A stretch of DNA of 64,000 nt from an uncultured Eubacteriales bacterium (GCA_958352145.1 CATWNM010000003.1:33646-97645), one strand, 5' to 3'; numbered from the stretch's first letter, positions 25,521 through 34,218 are shown. Notes: generated by a model from the sequence alone, not told the origin. Translations and numbers: made by a program.

Positions 25521-27365
25521 TTATTTATCAGTCTTATCTTCAAAATCGGCATTATAATAGGTGTTGTCGCCGCCGGCAGCGCCGCCTGTGCCTGCGCCTG
25601 CATCCGGACCGGCTCCCGATCCCTGCTGCGCCTGCGCCTGACTGTACAGCTTTTCGCTGATTGCATAGAACGACTTCTCCAGCGCTTCGGTATCCGCGCG
25701 GATCGCAGCGGTATCCCCGTTTTTGACGGTTTCTTTCAATTTAGCGATCGCCGCCTCAACCGGCGCTTTCTCCTCGGCCGTCACTTTGTCGCCAAGTTCG
25801 CCAAGCGTTTTTTCGCTCTGGAAAATCAAGCTGTCCGCATGATTCTTGACCTCGACCGCTTCTTTCTGCTTCTTGTCCTCTTCGGCAAACTTCTCCGCGT
25901 CTTTGACCGCGCGGTCGATATCCTCCTTAGACATATTGGTAGATGAGGTAATCGTAATATGCTGCTCCTTGCCCGTTCCCTTATCTTTTGCCGTCACGTT
26001 CACAATGCCGTTGGAATCAATGTCAAAGGTGACCTCGATCTGAGGGATGCCGCGCGGCGCGGGCGTGATGCCGTCCAAAATGAACCGGCCGAGCGTCGTG
26101 TTGCCCGCCGCCATATCGCGCTCGCCCTGAAGAACGTGAATCTCCACAGACGTCTGGTTGTCGGCGGCCGTCGAATAGATCTGGCTCTTCTTGACCGGGA
26201 TCGTCGTATTGCGGTCGATAATGCGGTTGAATACGCCGCCCATCGTCTCAATGCCGAGCGACAAAGGCGTTACGTCCAGCAGAACGATATCCTTGACGTC
26301 GCCGCCAAGCACGCCGCCCTGAATGGCCGCGCCGATCGCGACGCACTCATCCGGGTTGATCCCCTTAAACGGTTCCTTGCCCATAAAATTCTTAACCGCT
26401 TCCTGCACGGCGGGAATTCTCGTCGAACCGCCGACCAAAAGCACTTTGGCGATGTCGGAGGGCGAAAGACCCGCATCCGAAAGCGCCTGTTTCACGGGCC
26501 CCATGGTCGCGTTGACCAAATCCGCGGTCAGTTCATTGAATTTAGCGCGCGTGAGATTGCCGTCAAAATGCTTCGGTCCGGTCGCATCGGCCGTGATAAA
26601 AGGCAGATTGATGTTGGTCGACGCCATGCCCGAAAGCTCGATTTTAGCTTTTTCCGCCGCCTCTTTGAGACGCTGCATCGCCATTTTGTCCGAGCGCAGG
26701 TCGATCCCGCTTTCCGCTTTAAACGTATCGGCGATCCAGTTAATCACGCGCTGGTCGAAGTCGTCGCCGCCGAGGCGATTGTTGCCCGCGGTCGCCAAAA
26801 CCTCAAATACGCCGTCCGAAATTTCCAAAATAGAAACGTCGAACGTACCGCCGCCAAGATCAAAGATCATGATCTTCTGCTCAGCTTCTTTATCCATGCC
26901 GTAAGCCAGCGCCGCAGCCGTCGGCTCGTTTATGATACGCTTGACGTCCAGTCCCGCGATCTTGCCAGCGTCCTTTGTAGCCTGCCGCTGCGAATCCGTA
27001 AAATAAGCGGGCACCGTAATCACGGCCTCCGTCACGCTCGTACCGAGATAAGCCTCCGCATCCGCTTTGAGCTTTTGCAGGATCATAGCCGAAATTTCCT
27101 GCGGCGTATACTGCTTGCCGTCGATGTTCACCTTATAATTTGTACCCATCTCGCGTTTAATGCTGATGACCGTTTTGTCCGGATTGGTCACGCTCTGACG
27201 CTTTGCAACCTGGCCGACCATGCGCTCGCCGTTTTTACCGAACGCAACGACCGACGGCGTCGTTCTTGCGCCCTCCGGATTCGGAATTACAATCGGCTCG
27301 CCGCCTTCGTAAACCGCTACGCAGGAGTTTGTCGTACCCAGATCTATACCAATAACCTTTCCCAT
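25521..27365 (-). CDS. dnaK: Chaperone DnaK (Hsp70)
   Basis: 614 residues from ATG 27365 (GGAGG 8 bases upstream). MGKVIGIDLGTTNSCVAVYE is the ATP phosphate-1 motif; IFDLGGGTFDVSILEI is phosphate 2; VLLVGGSTRIPAVQEAV is the adenosine motif. The substrate-binding domain begins after DVTPLSLGIETMGG. The C-terminus ends with a Gly/Ala-rich stretch (QGSGAGPDAGAGTGGAAGG) and an acidic tail. It binds hydrophobic peptide segments in an ATP cycle, with GrpE exchanging nucleotide. The length fits the family (about 610). Confidence 0.98.
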   Translation of the reverse strand: MGKVIGIDLGTTNSCVAVYEGGEPIVIPNPEGARTTPSVVAFGKNGERMVGQVAKRQSVTNPDKTVISIKREMGTNYKVNIDGKQYTPQEISAMILQKLKADAEAYLGTSVTEAVITVPAYFTDSQRQATKDAGKIAGLDVKRIINEPTAAALAYGMDKEAEQKIMIFDLGGGTFDVSILEISDGVFEVLATAGNNRLGGDDFDQRVINWIADTFKAESGIDLRSDKMAMQRLKEAAEKAKIELSGMASTNINLPFITADATGPKHFDGNLTRAKFNELTADLVNATMGPVKQALSDAGLSPSDIAKVLLVGGSTRIPAVQEAVKNFMGKEPFKGINPDECVAIGAAIQGGVLGGDVKDIVLLDVTPLSLGIETMGGVFNRIIDRNTTIPVKKSQIYSTAADNQTSVEIHVLQGERDMAAGNTTLGRFILDGITPAPRGIPQIEVTFDIDSNGIVNVTAKDKGTGKEQHITITSSTNMSKEDIDRAVKDAEKFAEEDKKQKEAVEVKNHADSLIFQSEKTLGELGDKVTAEEKAPVEAAIAKLKETVKNGDTAAIRADTEALEKSFYAISEKLYSQAQAQQGSGAGPDAGAGTGGAAGGDNTYYNADFEDKTDK

Positions 27366-27508
27366 AATCAATGCCTCCAAATCTATTTCAATAAATTTTA
27401 TTTACGCAAACAAAGTCCATAAACATCCGTAAAAAGGCGTTCGCATCCGGCTGTCTGCACCTGATTTTCAAGCGGCGCACGCCCGCCGGAATCCTTGAGC
27501 CCATCCGG

Positions 27509-28096
27509 TCAGTTTGCAACCTTAACCATCGCATGCCGGATGACCTTATCGCCTTTTTTGTAGCCTTTTTGAAACACTTCCACGATCGTCCCTTCGCCGA
27601 GCGACTCGTCTTCGACATGCATGACCGCATTGTGGAAGCGAGGGTCAAAGGAAGCCGTTTCAATCTCGGTCACGCCGAGCTTTTCCAGCGCATCCGCAAA
27701 TGCCTTTACGGTCATTTTCACGCCTTCAAGCACTTTTGCTCCATCCTCAAAGGACGCGGCGCGCTCAATATTGTCCAGCACCGGAAGCAGCGCGTTGATT
27801 GCATCCGCATACGCGTCCGAATACGCGCTCTCGTGCTCCGCCCGGGACCGCTTGCGGAAATTATCGTATTCCGCCAGCACGCGCAGATATTTTTCATTCT
27901 GTCCGGCAAGCTCCTCTTCCTTCTTCGCCAGCGCCAGCCGAAGCGCCTCGATCTCATTTTCCAGCTTTTTCTCGGCGCGGTTCTTTTTCGCTTTCGCGCT
28001 CTCTTTCTCCTCTGTCTGCCCGGCGGCCGCCTCTTGGGATTCCTGCGCGGAATCAGGCTCCGCCGCTGTCTGTGTGTCCTTTTCTTCTTCGGCCAT
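27509..28096 (-). CDS. grpE: Nucleotide exchange factor GrpE
   Basis: 195 residues from ATG 28096; AAAGGA lies 11 bases upstream, and a TTG six bases earlier is the alternative. A long acidic, coiled N-terminus (about 1-85) precedes the GrpE core LRVLAEYDNFRKRSRAEHES and the C-terminal beta domain with VTEIETASFDPRFHNAVMHVE and TIVEVFQKGYKKGDKVIRHAMVKVA, all typical. GrpE dimers release ADP from DnaK. It lies 20 bases after hrcA and 143 bases before dnaK. Confidence 0.96.
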   Translation of the reverse strand: MAEEEKDTQTAAEPDSAQESQEAAAGQTEEKESAKAKKNRAEKKLENEIEALRLALAKKEEELAGQNEKYLRVLAEYDNFRKRSRAEHESAYSDAYADAINALLPVLDNIERAASFEDGAKVLEGVKMTVKAFADALEKLGVTEIETASFDPRFHNAVMHVEDESLGEGTIVEVFQKGYKKGDKVIRHAMVKVAN

Positions 28097-28116
28097 CTCC
28101 AAAGTTTTCCTTTCTG

Positions 28117-29196
28117 TTATTCATCCGAGGACTGCGGCCGCCTTTTGGGTTCCTCCAGCATCCGCATCTCGTCACTAATCATCCGGCCGACCGATTCGGC
28201 CAGCGCGTCCACCGTAGACATCACCTTGGCATAATCCATGCGGCAGGGCCCGATCACGCCGATTGCGCCGACCACTCTGCCGTTCTTCTTGATTTTTTTA
28301 ACAACCAGCGTCGAATCGCTCATACTGCCGCCCGGATTTTCCTTGCCGATCAGAACGCGCAACTCGTCGCCTTCCATACCGGATACCGCGTCGAGCAGAC
28401 TATCCTTGCGTTCGATTTCTCCAAGCAGGCTTCGCAGCTTGCCGATATCCGCAAACTCGGGATATTCAAGCAAACGCTCCACGCCGTCGAACTGCACCTC
28501 GCCGCCGCTCTGCTCAGCCATCACGGAATAGACTTCCTTCATCGCGGCCGAAAACAGCCGCGCCTCGCTCCCCATAGCGGCCTCCGCCTGCATAAGCACC
28601 GGCAGCGTGATCTCCGCGGGCGTGCGCCCGGCGATATATTGGTTCAAAACCCCGGAAAGCAGCGCAGCGGCCGGGGGAAGCACATCAAACGGAAGCCGGA
28701 GATACCGCGTCTGCGCGCTGCCGCTGCCCGAAAGCAAGACAAGAACCAGATTACGGCTGTCAAAATACATGACCTCAAAACGCAGGATCTTGGACATCTC
28801 CGCACGCGGCTTGATCGCCACCGCCGTATAATTGGTCATACTGCCTGCAAGTCTCGACGCCTCGGTAAGAATATTGTCCAATTCCTGACGTTTGCTGCGC
28901 AGGCGCTCGGCGACAAGATCGGTCTCGGCGCGGGTTTTTTTATACTCGTCCGCCAAACAATCCACATAAAAACGATAGCCTGCCCCGCTTGGGATCCGCC
29001 CCGCCGAGGTGTGCGGCTGTTCCAAATAGCCCAGCGCCTCCAGCGCGGCCATCTCATTGCGTATCGTTGCAGGCGAACAGTTCGGCATCCGGGTTTGAGC
29101 GATATATTTCGAGCCGACCGGCTCGCCGCCCTCGACATAAGCCTCGACAACCGCACGCAGGATCTGCGCCTGACGCTTGCTCAGATTATGCTCCAA
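28117..29196 (-). CDS. hrcA: Heat-inducible repressor HrcA
   Basis: 359 residues with a TTG start at 29196; AAGGAGG lies 9 bases before it, while the ATG 21 bases earlier overlaps that site and has no ribosome site. HNLSKRQAQILRAVVEAYVEGGEPVGSKYIAQ begins the winged HTH, and SPATIRNEMAALEALGYLEQPHTSAGRIPS is the diagnostic HrcA segment. The GAF-like dimerisation part follows. HrcA binds the CIRCE element upstream and needs GroEL for activity. It is the first gene of its own regulated operon. Confidence 0.96.
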   Translation of the reverse strand: MEHNLSKRQAQILRAVVEAYVEGGEPVGSKYIAQTRMPNCSPATIRNEMAALEALGYLEQPHTSAGRIPSGAGYRFYVDCLADEYKKTRAETDLVAERLRSKRQELDNILTEASRLAGSMTNYTAVAIKPRAEMSKILRFEVMYFDSRNLVLVLLSGSGSAQTRYLRLPFDVLPPAAALLSGVLNQYIAGRTPAEITLPVLMQAEAAMGSEARLFSAAMKEVYSVMAEQSGGEVQFDGVERLLEYPEFADIGKLRSLLGEIERKDSLLDAVSGMEGDELRVLIGKENPGGSMSDSTLVVKKIKKNGRVVGAIGVIGPCRMDYAKVMSTVDALAESVGRMISDEMRMLEEPKRRPQSSDE

Positions 29197-29217
29197 GATA
29201 CCCAACCTCCTTCGCAT

Positions 29218-29244
29218 TTAGCACTCCTAGGTTCCAAGTGCTAA
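29218..29244. promoter_or_regulatory. CIRCE operator
   Basis: TTAGCACTC, 9-base spacer, AAGTGCTAA. The consensus right arm is GAGTGCTAA, so one base differs. It lies in the 5' region between the hrcA promoter and its start codon, the standard place for HrcA control. Confidence 0.92.
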
Positions 29245-29255
29245 ACCTTGATTCA

Positions 29256-29284
29256 AATGTACCACCTAAGCCGCATTTTGTCAA
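29256..29284 (-). promoter_or_regulatory. Sigma-A promoter of the heat-shock operon
   Basis: On the minus strand TTGACA (29284-29279), 17-bp spacer, TACATT (29261-29256). The CIRCE element starts 11 bases downstream of the -10 box, covering the expected start point. Confidence 0.85.
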
Positions 29285-29373
29285 GTGTTTTTCTCAATAT
29301 TTTTTGTGATTTTTGGGTGAAAATCCAAAATTATTTGCAATTGTAACATCCAGGTGCTAAATCAATCAAAATA

Positions 29374-29407
29374 AAAAAGTTCCCGCCCCTAGCCGCGGAA
29401 ACTTTTT
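29374..29407 (-). terminator. Terminator of the desulfoferrodoxin gene
   Basis: AAAAAGTTCCCGC and GCGGAAACTTTTT with one mismatch, 16 bases past the stop; it ends in a T run on the minus strand. Confidence 0.75.
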
Positions 29408-29422
29408 AAAACCATCAGACAA

Positions 29423-29803
29423 TTAAACATCCGTTTTCCACAAGCCGTGCAGATTGCAGTATGCATAAACGGCAACCGGCCTCTCGTCGGAAAGCACAAA
29501 AGTCACGACAGGTTTGCTTTCAGCATCAAGGCATTTGCGATGGCCGCCTCGATCCGTCTGAAGGTATACCCACAAAATGCTGTGCGCTTCTGTCATAGGA
29601 TGCGCCACCGAACTGACTTCCACCTTAACTGTGTCGCCGTCTACGGTTACCACGGGAACATGCTTTTCGCGGCTTGCTTCGGACGCACCAGGCTCAAGAT
29701 GAGTCATTTCCTGACCACAGCACATCATAGGCACGCCGGCATCGTGAATCAAACCGGCCAGATTGCCGCAATGCCGGCAGATATAAAATCGGCTTTCACA
29801 CAT
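29423..29803 (-). CDS. dfx: Desulfoferrodoxin (superoxide reductase)
   Basis: 126 residues from ATG 29803 (GGAGG 8 bases before). The N-terminal desulforedoxin domain has FYICRHCGNLAGL and PMMCCGQEM, whose four Cys bind an FeCys4 centre. The neelaredoxin domain has His residues in KHVPVV, HPMTEAHSILWVYL and the ending YCNLHGLWKTDV, whose Cys and His build the Fe(His)4Cys active site. The enzyme reduces superoxide to hydrogen peroxide without making oxygen, which suits anaerobes. It is monocistronic. The electron donor, usually rubredoxin, is not in this window. Confidence 0.94.
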   Translation of the reverse strand: MCESRFYICRHCGNLAGLIHDAGVPMMCCGQEMTHLEPGASEASREKHVPVVTVDGDTVKVEVSSVAHPMTEAHSILWVYLQTDRGGHRKCLDAESKPVVTFVLSDERPVAVYAYCNLHGLWKTDV

Positions 29804-29981
29804 CGTTTTATCCTCCAATTTGTTTTGTTTTGAATGCGTCGTATCCGCCGCCGGAAAAACAAAGATTCTGCGGCGGGCTCATAAAATAGTATGCGATGAA
29901 AAAAGAATATTTTGCGGTTTGGAACAAATATTTTTGCATACGCGCCGGGATATGTATTTTGAGCTTTATCGCATTTTGTTA

Positions 29982-30027
29982 TTGACATATGATAAAAACC
30001 GCTGTATAGTTATCCTATGATAAAAAC
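29982..30027 (+). promoter_or_regulatory. Promoter of the metal operon with a 12-bp direct repeat
   Basis: TTGACA (29982-29987), 17-bp spacer, TATAGT (30005-30010). The 12-mer TATGATAAAAAC occurs at 29988-29999 inside the spacer and again at 30016-30027 after the -10 box, 28 bp apart. This looks like a tandem operator for a repressor or autoregulator. Confidence 0.65.
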
Positions 30028-30046
30028 GATGCGGGGTGGGTTGAAA

Positions 30047-30412
30047 ATGTCAAGGCCGAGAAAATGCAGAAAAGTTTGCCGGCTGCCGCAAACGAATGAG
30101 TTCAGACCGTTGCATGAAACAAGGGAATTTACTGTTCTGACGATAGACGAATACGAAGCGATACGGCTGATTGACAAAGAAGGCTTTTCTCAAAAAGAAG
30201 CCGCCGGATATATGCAGGTATCCCGTCCGACGGTACAGCAGATATACAATTCAGCCCGGAGCAAACTCGCAAACGCTTTAGTCGGCGGTACCGGTATCCG
30301 CATCGAGGGCGGCGACTATACGCTTTGCGACGGCAAAGAAATGCAGTGCGGCTGCGGCGGCTGTCCAAAACATCGCATCAACCGGCGCTGCGATGCAGAA
30401 AACCTTTGGTAA
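30047..30412 (+). CDS. DUF134-family DNA-binding protein
   Basis: 121 residues from ATG 30047. The text MSRPRKCRKVCRLPQTNEFRPL is diagnostic for DUF134. The HTH is FSQKEAAGYMQVSRPTVQQIYNSARSKLANAL. The C-terminal CGCGGCPKH segment has closely spaced Cys/His that could bind metal or a cluster. DUF134 proteins are commonly next to NifB/NifX-like genes, as here, and are thought to regulate them. The direct repeat around its own promoter is a candidate binding site. Confidence 0.88.
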   Translation: MSRPRKCRKVCRLPQTNEFRPLHETREFTVLTIDEYEAIRLIDKEGFSQKEAAGYMQVSRPTVQQIYNSARSKLANALVGGTGIRIEGGDYTLCDGKEMQCGCGGCPKHRINRRCDAENLW

Positions 30413-30486
30413 ACCGATGGGCTATCCGTCCCCGATAATATCCAACGCAAATGAAATGACCGGAATACATAAAGGAGGGAAAGCAT

Positions 30487-30777
30487 ATGAAAAATGTGAA
30501 AATTTCGTTGAAAATATTCTTCATTTTTCTTTTCATATTTTTGATATTGGCTTATATCTCCTTTGTTCCGCATGCGCATGTGCATCACGGCTGCGAACCG
30601 CACTGTGCGCTGTGCAGTATGGCGGACACTTGCAAAAATATACTCAGCATGGCGTATGTTTCCTCCGTTCTTTGCCAATTCATCCATGCCCGCGCCGGGT
30701 ATTTTCACAGGCTCAGAGAAATTCCGATTTTGAAAAAGAACGCTTTGGTTTGGCAAAACGTAAAGCTTTTGAATTGA
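30487..30777 (+). CDS. Small membrane protein with His/Cys-rich external segment
   Basis: 96 residues. One N-terminal TM (KISLKIFFIFLFIFLILAYIS) is followed by HAHVHHGCEPHCALCSMADTC, where His and Cys cluster like a metal-binding loop. A second, weaker hydrophobic stretch follows (NILSMAYVSSVLC). AAAGGAGGG lies 6-8 bases before ATG. Between the DUF134 regulator and the ABC genes, it looks like a metal-binding accessory on the outer face. I recognise no named family. Confidence 0.72.
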   Translation: MKNVKISLKIFFIFLFIFLILAYISFVPHAHVHHGCEPHCALCSMADTCKNILSMAYVSSVLCQFIHARAGYFHRLREIPILKKNALVWQNVKLLN

Positions 30778-30838
30778 TATTTTGCCGTATTTGGAAAATT
30801 ACAGCAACAAATCAATTTAGAAAGGGTTGTGCGCTCCA

Positions 30839-31501
30839 ATGATAGAAATTAAAAATTTAAGCAAACAATTTCAAAATGAAACGGAAATTGTTTATCGTGA
30901 TATAACATTTGAAACCGGCAAATCCTATATGCTGCTCGGCGCATCGGGATGCGGAAAATCCACGCTTCTCAATATGATTGCGGGAATCCTGTCGCCTACC
31001 GGCGGGGCAATCCGAATCGACGGAATGGAAATCAGCGCCGCATCTCAAAAAGCAAAGGATAAGTTCAGAATAGAAAAAATTGGTTACATTTTTCAAGACT
31101 TTAAACTGATTTGCGACATGACGGTCGCCGATAATATCGATATTCTAAAACTGGAAGGAATCGATACGTCGAGCATGGATGACATACTGAAAGCGCTTGG
31201 CATATACGAAAAGAAAAATGCCAAGATCAAGCACCTTTCGGGCGGACAAAAACAAAGAGCCGCCATTGCGAGAGCATTGGTCAAAAAGCCGGATATCATT
31301 CTGGCGGACGAGCCTACGGGGAATCTCAATTTTGCCGTCGGCGAGCAGGTCATCCAAGAACTTACAGCGGTTTCCAAAGAAAAAACACTGATTGCCGTCA
31401 CGCACGACGACAGGCTGTCAAAGTATTTCGATGCGGTCATCGATATGAACGAAATGACCAGCGGGACGCGGGATACCGCAATCATCAGGGAGGGCGATTG
31501 A
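30839..31501 (+). CDS. ABC transporter ATPase (LolD/MacB/ZrgC type)
   Basis: 220 residues. Walker A GASGCGKSTLLNMIAG (about 35), Q-loop IGYIFQDFKLICDM, signature LSGGQKQRAAIAR (about 130), Walker B DIILADEPTGNL, switch His in AVTHDDRLS. All catalytic residues are present. It is the ATPase for the FtsX-like permease encoded next, whose ATG is 1 base after this stop. Confidence 0.92.
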   Translation: MIEIKNLSKQFQNETEIVYRDITFETGKSYMLLGASGCGKSTLLNMIAGILSPTGGAIRIDGMEISAASQKAKDKFRIEKIGYIFQDFKLICDMTVADNIDILKLEGIDTSSMDDILKALGIYEKKNAKIKHLSGGQKQRAAIARALVKKPDIILADEPTGNLNFAVGEQVIQELTAVSKEKTLIAVTHDDRLSKYFDAVIDMNEMTSGTRDTAIIREGD

Positions 31502-31502
31502 C

Positions 31503-32705
31503 ATGTTAAAATTTGCGCTCAAAAACATGGCCATTAAAAAAGTGCAGATCATTTTGATTGTGCTCTCTATTGTAATCTCCGCCGGTATCGGCGTACTTGC
31601 TTTGAACGTGGCTACACAGGTCGATGAAGGAATCACCAAAAACGCCGGCTATTATTCCGTGATCGTAGGGCCGGCGGGCAGCCATACGCAGCTTGCAATG
31701 AATTCTATGTATTTCACAGATTCGCCGGTCGGTACAGTCCCCTATTCTGTGGTAACATCCCTGCAGCAGGATTCCCACGTCGCGTCTGTCGTCCCGTTTG
31801 CAATGGCGGATAACTATAGCGGGTACGGGGTTGTGGGAACAAGCCCCGCTTTTCTTGAAAGCAAGGCCATGGCCGAAGGAGAGATGTTTGAACCGGCCGG
31901 CGCCATGCAAGCCGTAGTCGGTTCAAACATCGCAAAATACAATTCCCTTGAGATCGGCGATGTCATTTATACCAGCCATTCTGCAAGCGAAACCGATCTG
32001 CACACGCAGGGCCTCATGGTTGTCGGTATCTTGGAAAAATCCCATTCCTCCTATGACAACATTGTCTTTACACAGATTAAAACGCTTTGGGATATGCACG
32101 ATCACGGCGATCATGAGGACGAGGAGGAAGGCGAAGAACATCTTGCACAGAGGACTGTATGCGCCGTACTTGTAAGCGCCAAAAACCCGGGCTATGCCAT
32201 GCAGCTTGTGGAAGAATACGACGGAAAAATAATCACCGCCGAGGACGGCGGCACCTGTGCGCTGCAGGCTATTGAGCCTATGTCGGTTGTTCGTGATGTT
32301 CTGAACGATGCCGACGATACAAAATACATCGTATTTGTTCTCTGCGCCGTCATTTTAATCATGAACATCATGATTATATCGATTATTACGCTTTTGAATA
32401 TGTACCACTCCGCAAAGGAAATTTCACTGATGCGCCTGATCGGCATCAGCATGAAAAAAATCAATCTCCTCTATATCATTCAAAACAGCATAATGGGGCT
32501 TTGCTCCGTTCTGCTTGCTTTCGCGGTTTCAAGAGGCTGCATGTTCCTGATGAACGACTATGTGGAATCGATGGGCGTCGTTCTGAACGTGTCAAAAGTA
32601 TATCCGATGGAGTTCGTCATTCTCCTTAGCGTATTTATAATCAGCGTTCTTCCAACCGTTATTTGGACTTTTGCAATGTCAAGAAAGGATAGTATATCTG
32701 AATAA
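31503..32705 (+). CDS. FtsX-like permease with a His/acidic periplasmic-side loop
   Basis: 400 residues. A first TM (about 10-35), a large extracellular domain, then three TMs (about 275-305, 325-345, 370-390), as in MacB/LolC-type permeases. Residues 199-213 read HDHGDHEDEEEGEEH, an insertion very likely to bind divalent metal. With the ATPase it forms a type VII ABC system, which usually moves substrates at the membrane face rather than across it. The following lipoprotein and the His-rich neighbours point to zinc or another divalent metal. Confidence 0.88.
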   Translation: MLKFALKNMAIKKVQIILIVLSIVISAGIGVLALNVATQVDEGITKNAGYYSVIVGPAGSHTQLAMNSMYFTDSPVGTVPYSVVTSLQQDSHVASVVPFAMADNYSGYGVVGTSPAFLESKAMAEGEMFEPAGAMQAVVGSNIAKYNSLEIGDVIYTSHSASETDLHTQGLMVVGILEKSHSSYDNIVFTQIKTLWDMHDHGDHEDEEEGEEHLAQRTVCAVLVSAKNPGYAMQLVEEYDGKIITAEDGGTCALQAIEPMSVVRDVLNDADDTKYIVFVLCAVILIMNIMIISIITLLNMYHSAKEISLMRLIGISMKKINLLYIIQNSIMGLCSVLLAFAVSRGCMFLMNDYVESMGVVLNVSKVYPMEFVILLSVFIISVLPTVIWTFAMSRKDSISE

Positions 32706-32715
32706 GGAGATCATG

Positions 32716-33684
32716 ATGAAAAAATCTATATTGAAATCAGCGCCCGTGTTTCTCCTGCTCGTGTTCTTGTTTTCCATGCTTGGGGGATGCAGCGGAAACG
32801 ACAACAGAACGGGAAACGAAGATATAGTAAAACTCAGTTTCAAGGCGGCGTCAGGATACGATTATCTGAAAACGCTTGACGGACAAACGGTAACCATCAA
32901 CGGATATATGGCGACAAGCTCTCCCGTCGACGGTTCTTTTATGTTCCTGATGAATCTGCCCTATCAAAGCTGCCCCTTCTGTATTCCAAATACATCTCAG
33001 CTTTCCAACACAATGGAGATTTATCCCAAAAAGGGAGATTCCTTTGCGTACACCGCGCAAGCGATCAAAGTGGTTGGAACGCTTGAGGTTGCGGAAAACG
33101 AAGATGAACCGTTCACCGACATGTACGGATACCAATTCAACTATAAGATCGTAAACGCCTCCTACACGATCATTCAAGCCGAAGATCTCTCCGCAGATAT
33201 GGCGCTTTGGCAAAAAATCGCAGACAGCAATGTCGTAAACGATATTTATGAACTGTATGATTATGTCAATTTCCTGTGTGCATGGAATACCTATTACGTC
33301 AATACATACACAAACGAAAACGGGGAAACGGTGCCAGGATATTATCTATATCCGTCCGACGCGGAGAAATTCATTTATATCGATGGCGCGCAGTATAACT
33401 ACGGCTACAAAGAGAGCTATTTTGATGCAATCGTTCAAAAAATAGAAACGGTTGATAAAGATGCTTTCAGCGACCTGATCGCAAATATCGGAAAAGCCGA
33501 AGCGCTTACCAAGAAAGCGCTCGCCGAGCTTGAAAACAAAAATTACACAGCCGAGTATACGTATGTCGAAATGTTCGGCACGCAGGACTATGTCTATACG
33601 CTGAACATTGGCGATGAATTAACCGCCGAGTTGGAAACGATATATTCCGAATTTGCCAATTGGCTCGGAAGCTGGGAAATGTGA
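32716..33684 (+). CDS. Lipoprotein with DUF3299-like N-terminal part
   Basis: 322 residues from ATG 32716 (AAGGAG 6 bases upstream). A lipobox FSMLGGC places the lipid-anchored Cys at residue 25. The segment LDGQTVTINGYMATSS and LPYQSCPFCIPNTSQ resemble the DUF3299 pattern (L.G..V...GYM followed by a C..C pair). The second half (about 160-322) is helical and aromatic-rich. In Vibrio, a DUF3299 protein belongs to the ZrgABCDE zinc-uptake system, whose ATPase and FtsX-like permease resemble those here. So I infer a zinc-related surface component; the similarity is by eye. Confidence 0.72.
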   Translation: MKKSILKSAPVFLLLVFLFSMLGGCSGNDNRTGNEDIVKLSFKAASGYDYLKTLDGQTVTINGYMATSSPVDGSFMFLMNLPYQSCPFCIPNTSQLSNTMEIYPKKGDSFAYTAQAIKVVGTLEVAENEDEPFTDMYGYQFNYKIVNASYTIIQAEDLSADMALWQKIADSNVVNDIYELYDYVNFLCAWNTYYVNTYTNENGETVPGYYLYPSDAEKFIYIDGAQYNYGYKESYFDAIVQKIETVDKDAFSDLIANIGKAEALTKKALAELENKNYTAEYTYVEMFGTQDYVYTLNIGDELTAELETIYSEFANWLGSWEM

Positions 33685-33725
33685 TCTCATTGTTATTTAT
33701 TATATGATAGAAAGGGCAAACAAAA

Positions 33726-34139
33726 ATGAAAATTGCGGTAACTTATGAAAATGGACAAATCTTTCAGCACTTCGGTCATACCAGGCAGTTTAAGATTTAC
33801 AACGTAGAGGACGGCAAAATCCTCTCCTCTGAAATCATTGATACCAACGGCAGCGGACACGGCGCGCTTGCAGGCATGCTTTCCGCTTTGCAGGTGGAGG
33901 TGCTGATTTGCGGCGGGATCGGCGGCGGCGCGCAAACGGCTTTGACGCAAGCAGGAATCAAGCTGTTCGGCGGCGTTCAGGGAAATGCGGATCAAGCCGT
34001 AGAAAGCTTTGTTTTGGGAAAGCTTGCATATGACCCCGATGTGAAGTGCAGCCATCATGACCATCATCACGGCGAAGAACATATCTGCGGCGACCACCAT
34101 TGCCAAAGCCATGACTGCGACGGGCACAGCGGACATTGA
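33726..34139 (+). CDS. NifX/NifB-type cofactor-binding protein with a His-rich tail
   Basis: 137 residues. MKIAVTYENGQIFQHFGHTRQFKIY is diagnostic for the dinitrogenase iron-molybdenum cofactor (NifX/NafY) domain. The conserved GALAGMLSALQVEVLICGGIGGGAQTAL follows. After about residue 107 the sequence turns into a tail of His, Asp, Glu and Cys (SHHDHHHGEEHICGDHH), which should bind metals. No nif genes are near, so this is one of the stand-alone family members found next to DUF134 in anaerobes. It probably buffers or delivers a metal in the cytosol. Confidence 0.88.
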   Translation: MKIAVTYENGQIFQHFGHTRQFKIYNVEDGKILSSEIIDTNGSGHGALAGMLSALQVEVLICGGIGGGAQTALTQAGIKLFGGVQGNADQAVESFVLGKLAYDPDVKCSHHDHHHGEEHICGDHHCQSHDCDGHSGH

Positions 34140-34144
34140 ACACA

Positions 34145-34185
34145 GGTCACGCCTGTACACGGAGGAGAACAGGCGCGGCCGTTTT
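34145..34185 (+). terminator. Terminator of the metal operon
   Basis: GGTCACGCCTGT and ACAGGCGCGGCC (one mismatch and a G-T pair) around a 12-base loop, followed by GTTTTCTT. Confidence 0.7.
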
Positions 34186-34189
34186 CTTA

Positions 34190-34218
34190 TTGACATGCGT
34201 ATAGACTGCGCTTTGAAT
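34190..34218 (+). promoter_or_regulatory. Possible promoter of the Crp-type regulator gene
   Basis: TTGACA (34190-34195), 17-bp spacer, TTGAAT (34213-34218), about 95 bases before the start codon. The -10 box is poor. Confidence 0.4.

Noticed and set aside
25959..27422. Long plus-strand frame (487 residues) opposite dnaK
   Set aside because: Shadow frame caused by strong codon bias of dnaK; Arg/His-rich text with no domain.
29351..29360. Second CIRCE half-site (GGTGCTAAA) near 29351
   Set aside because: No matching left arm at 9-base spacing; only the 29218 element is complete.
33726..34139. Nitrogen-fixation gene
   Set aside because: The NifX-like domain is present but no nifHDK or nifB is nearby; it is a stand-alone member with a His-rich tail.
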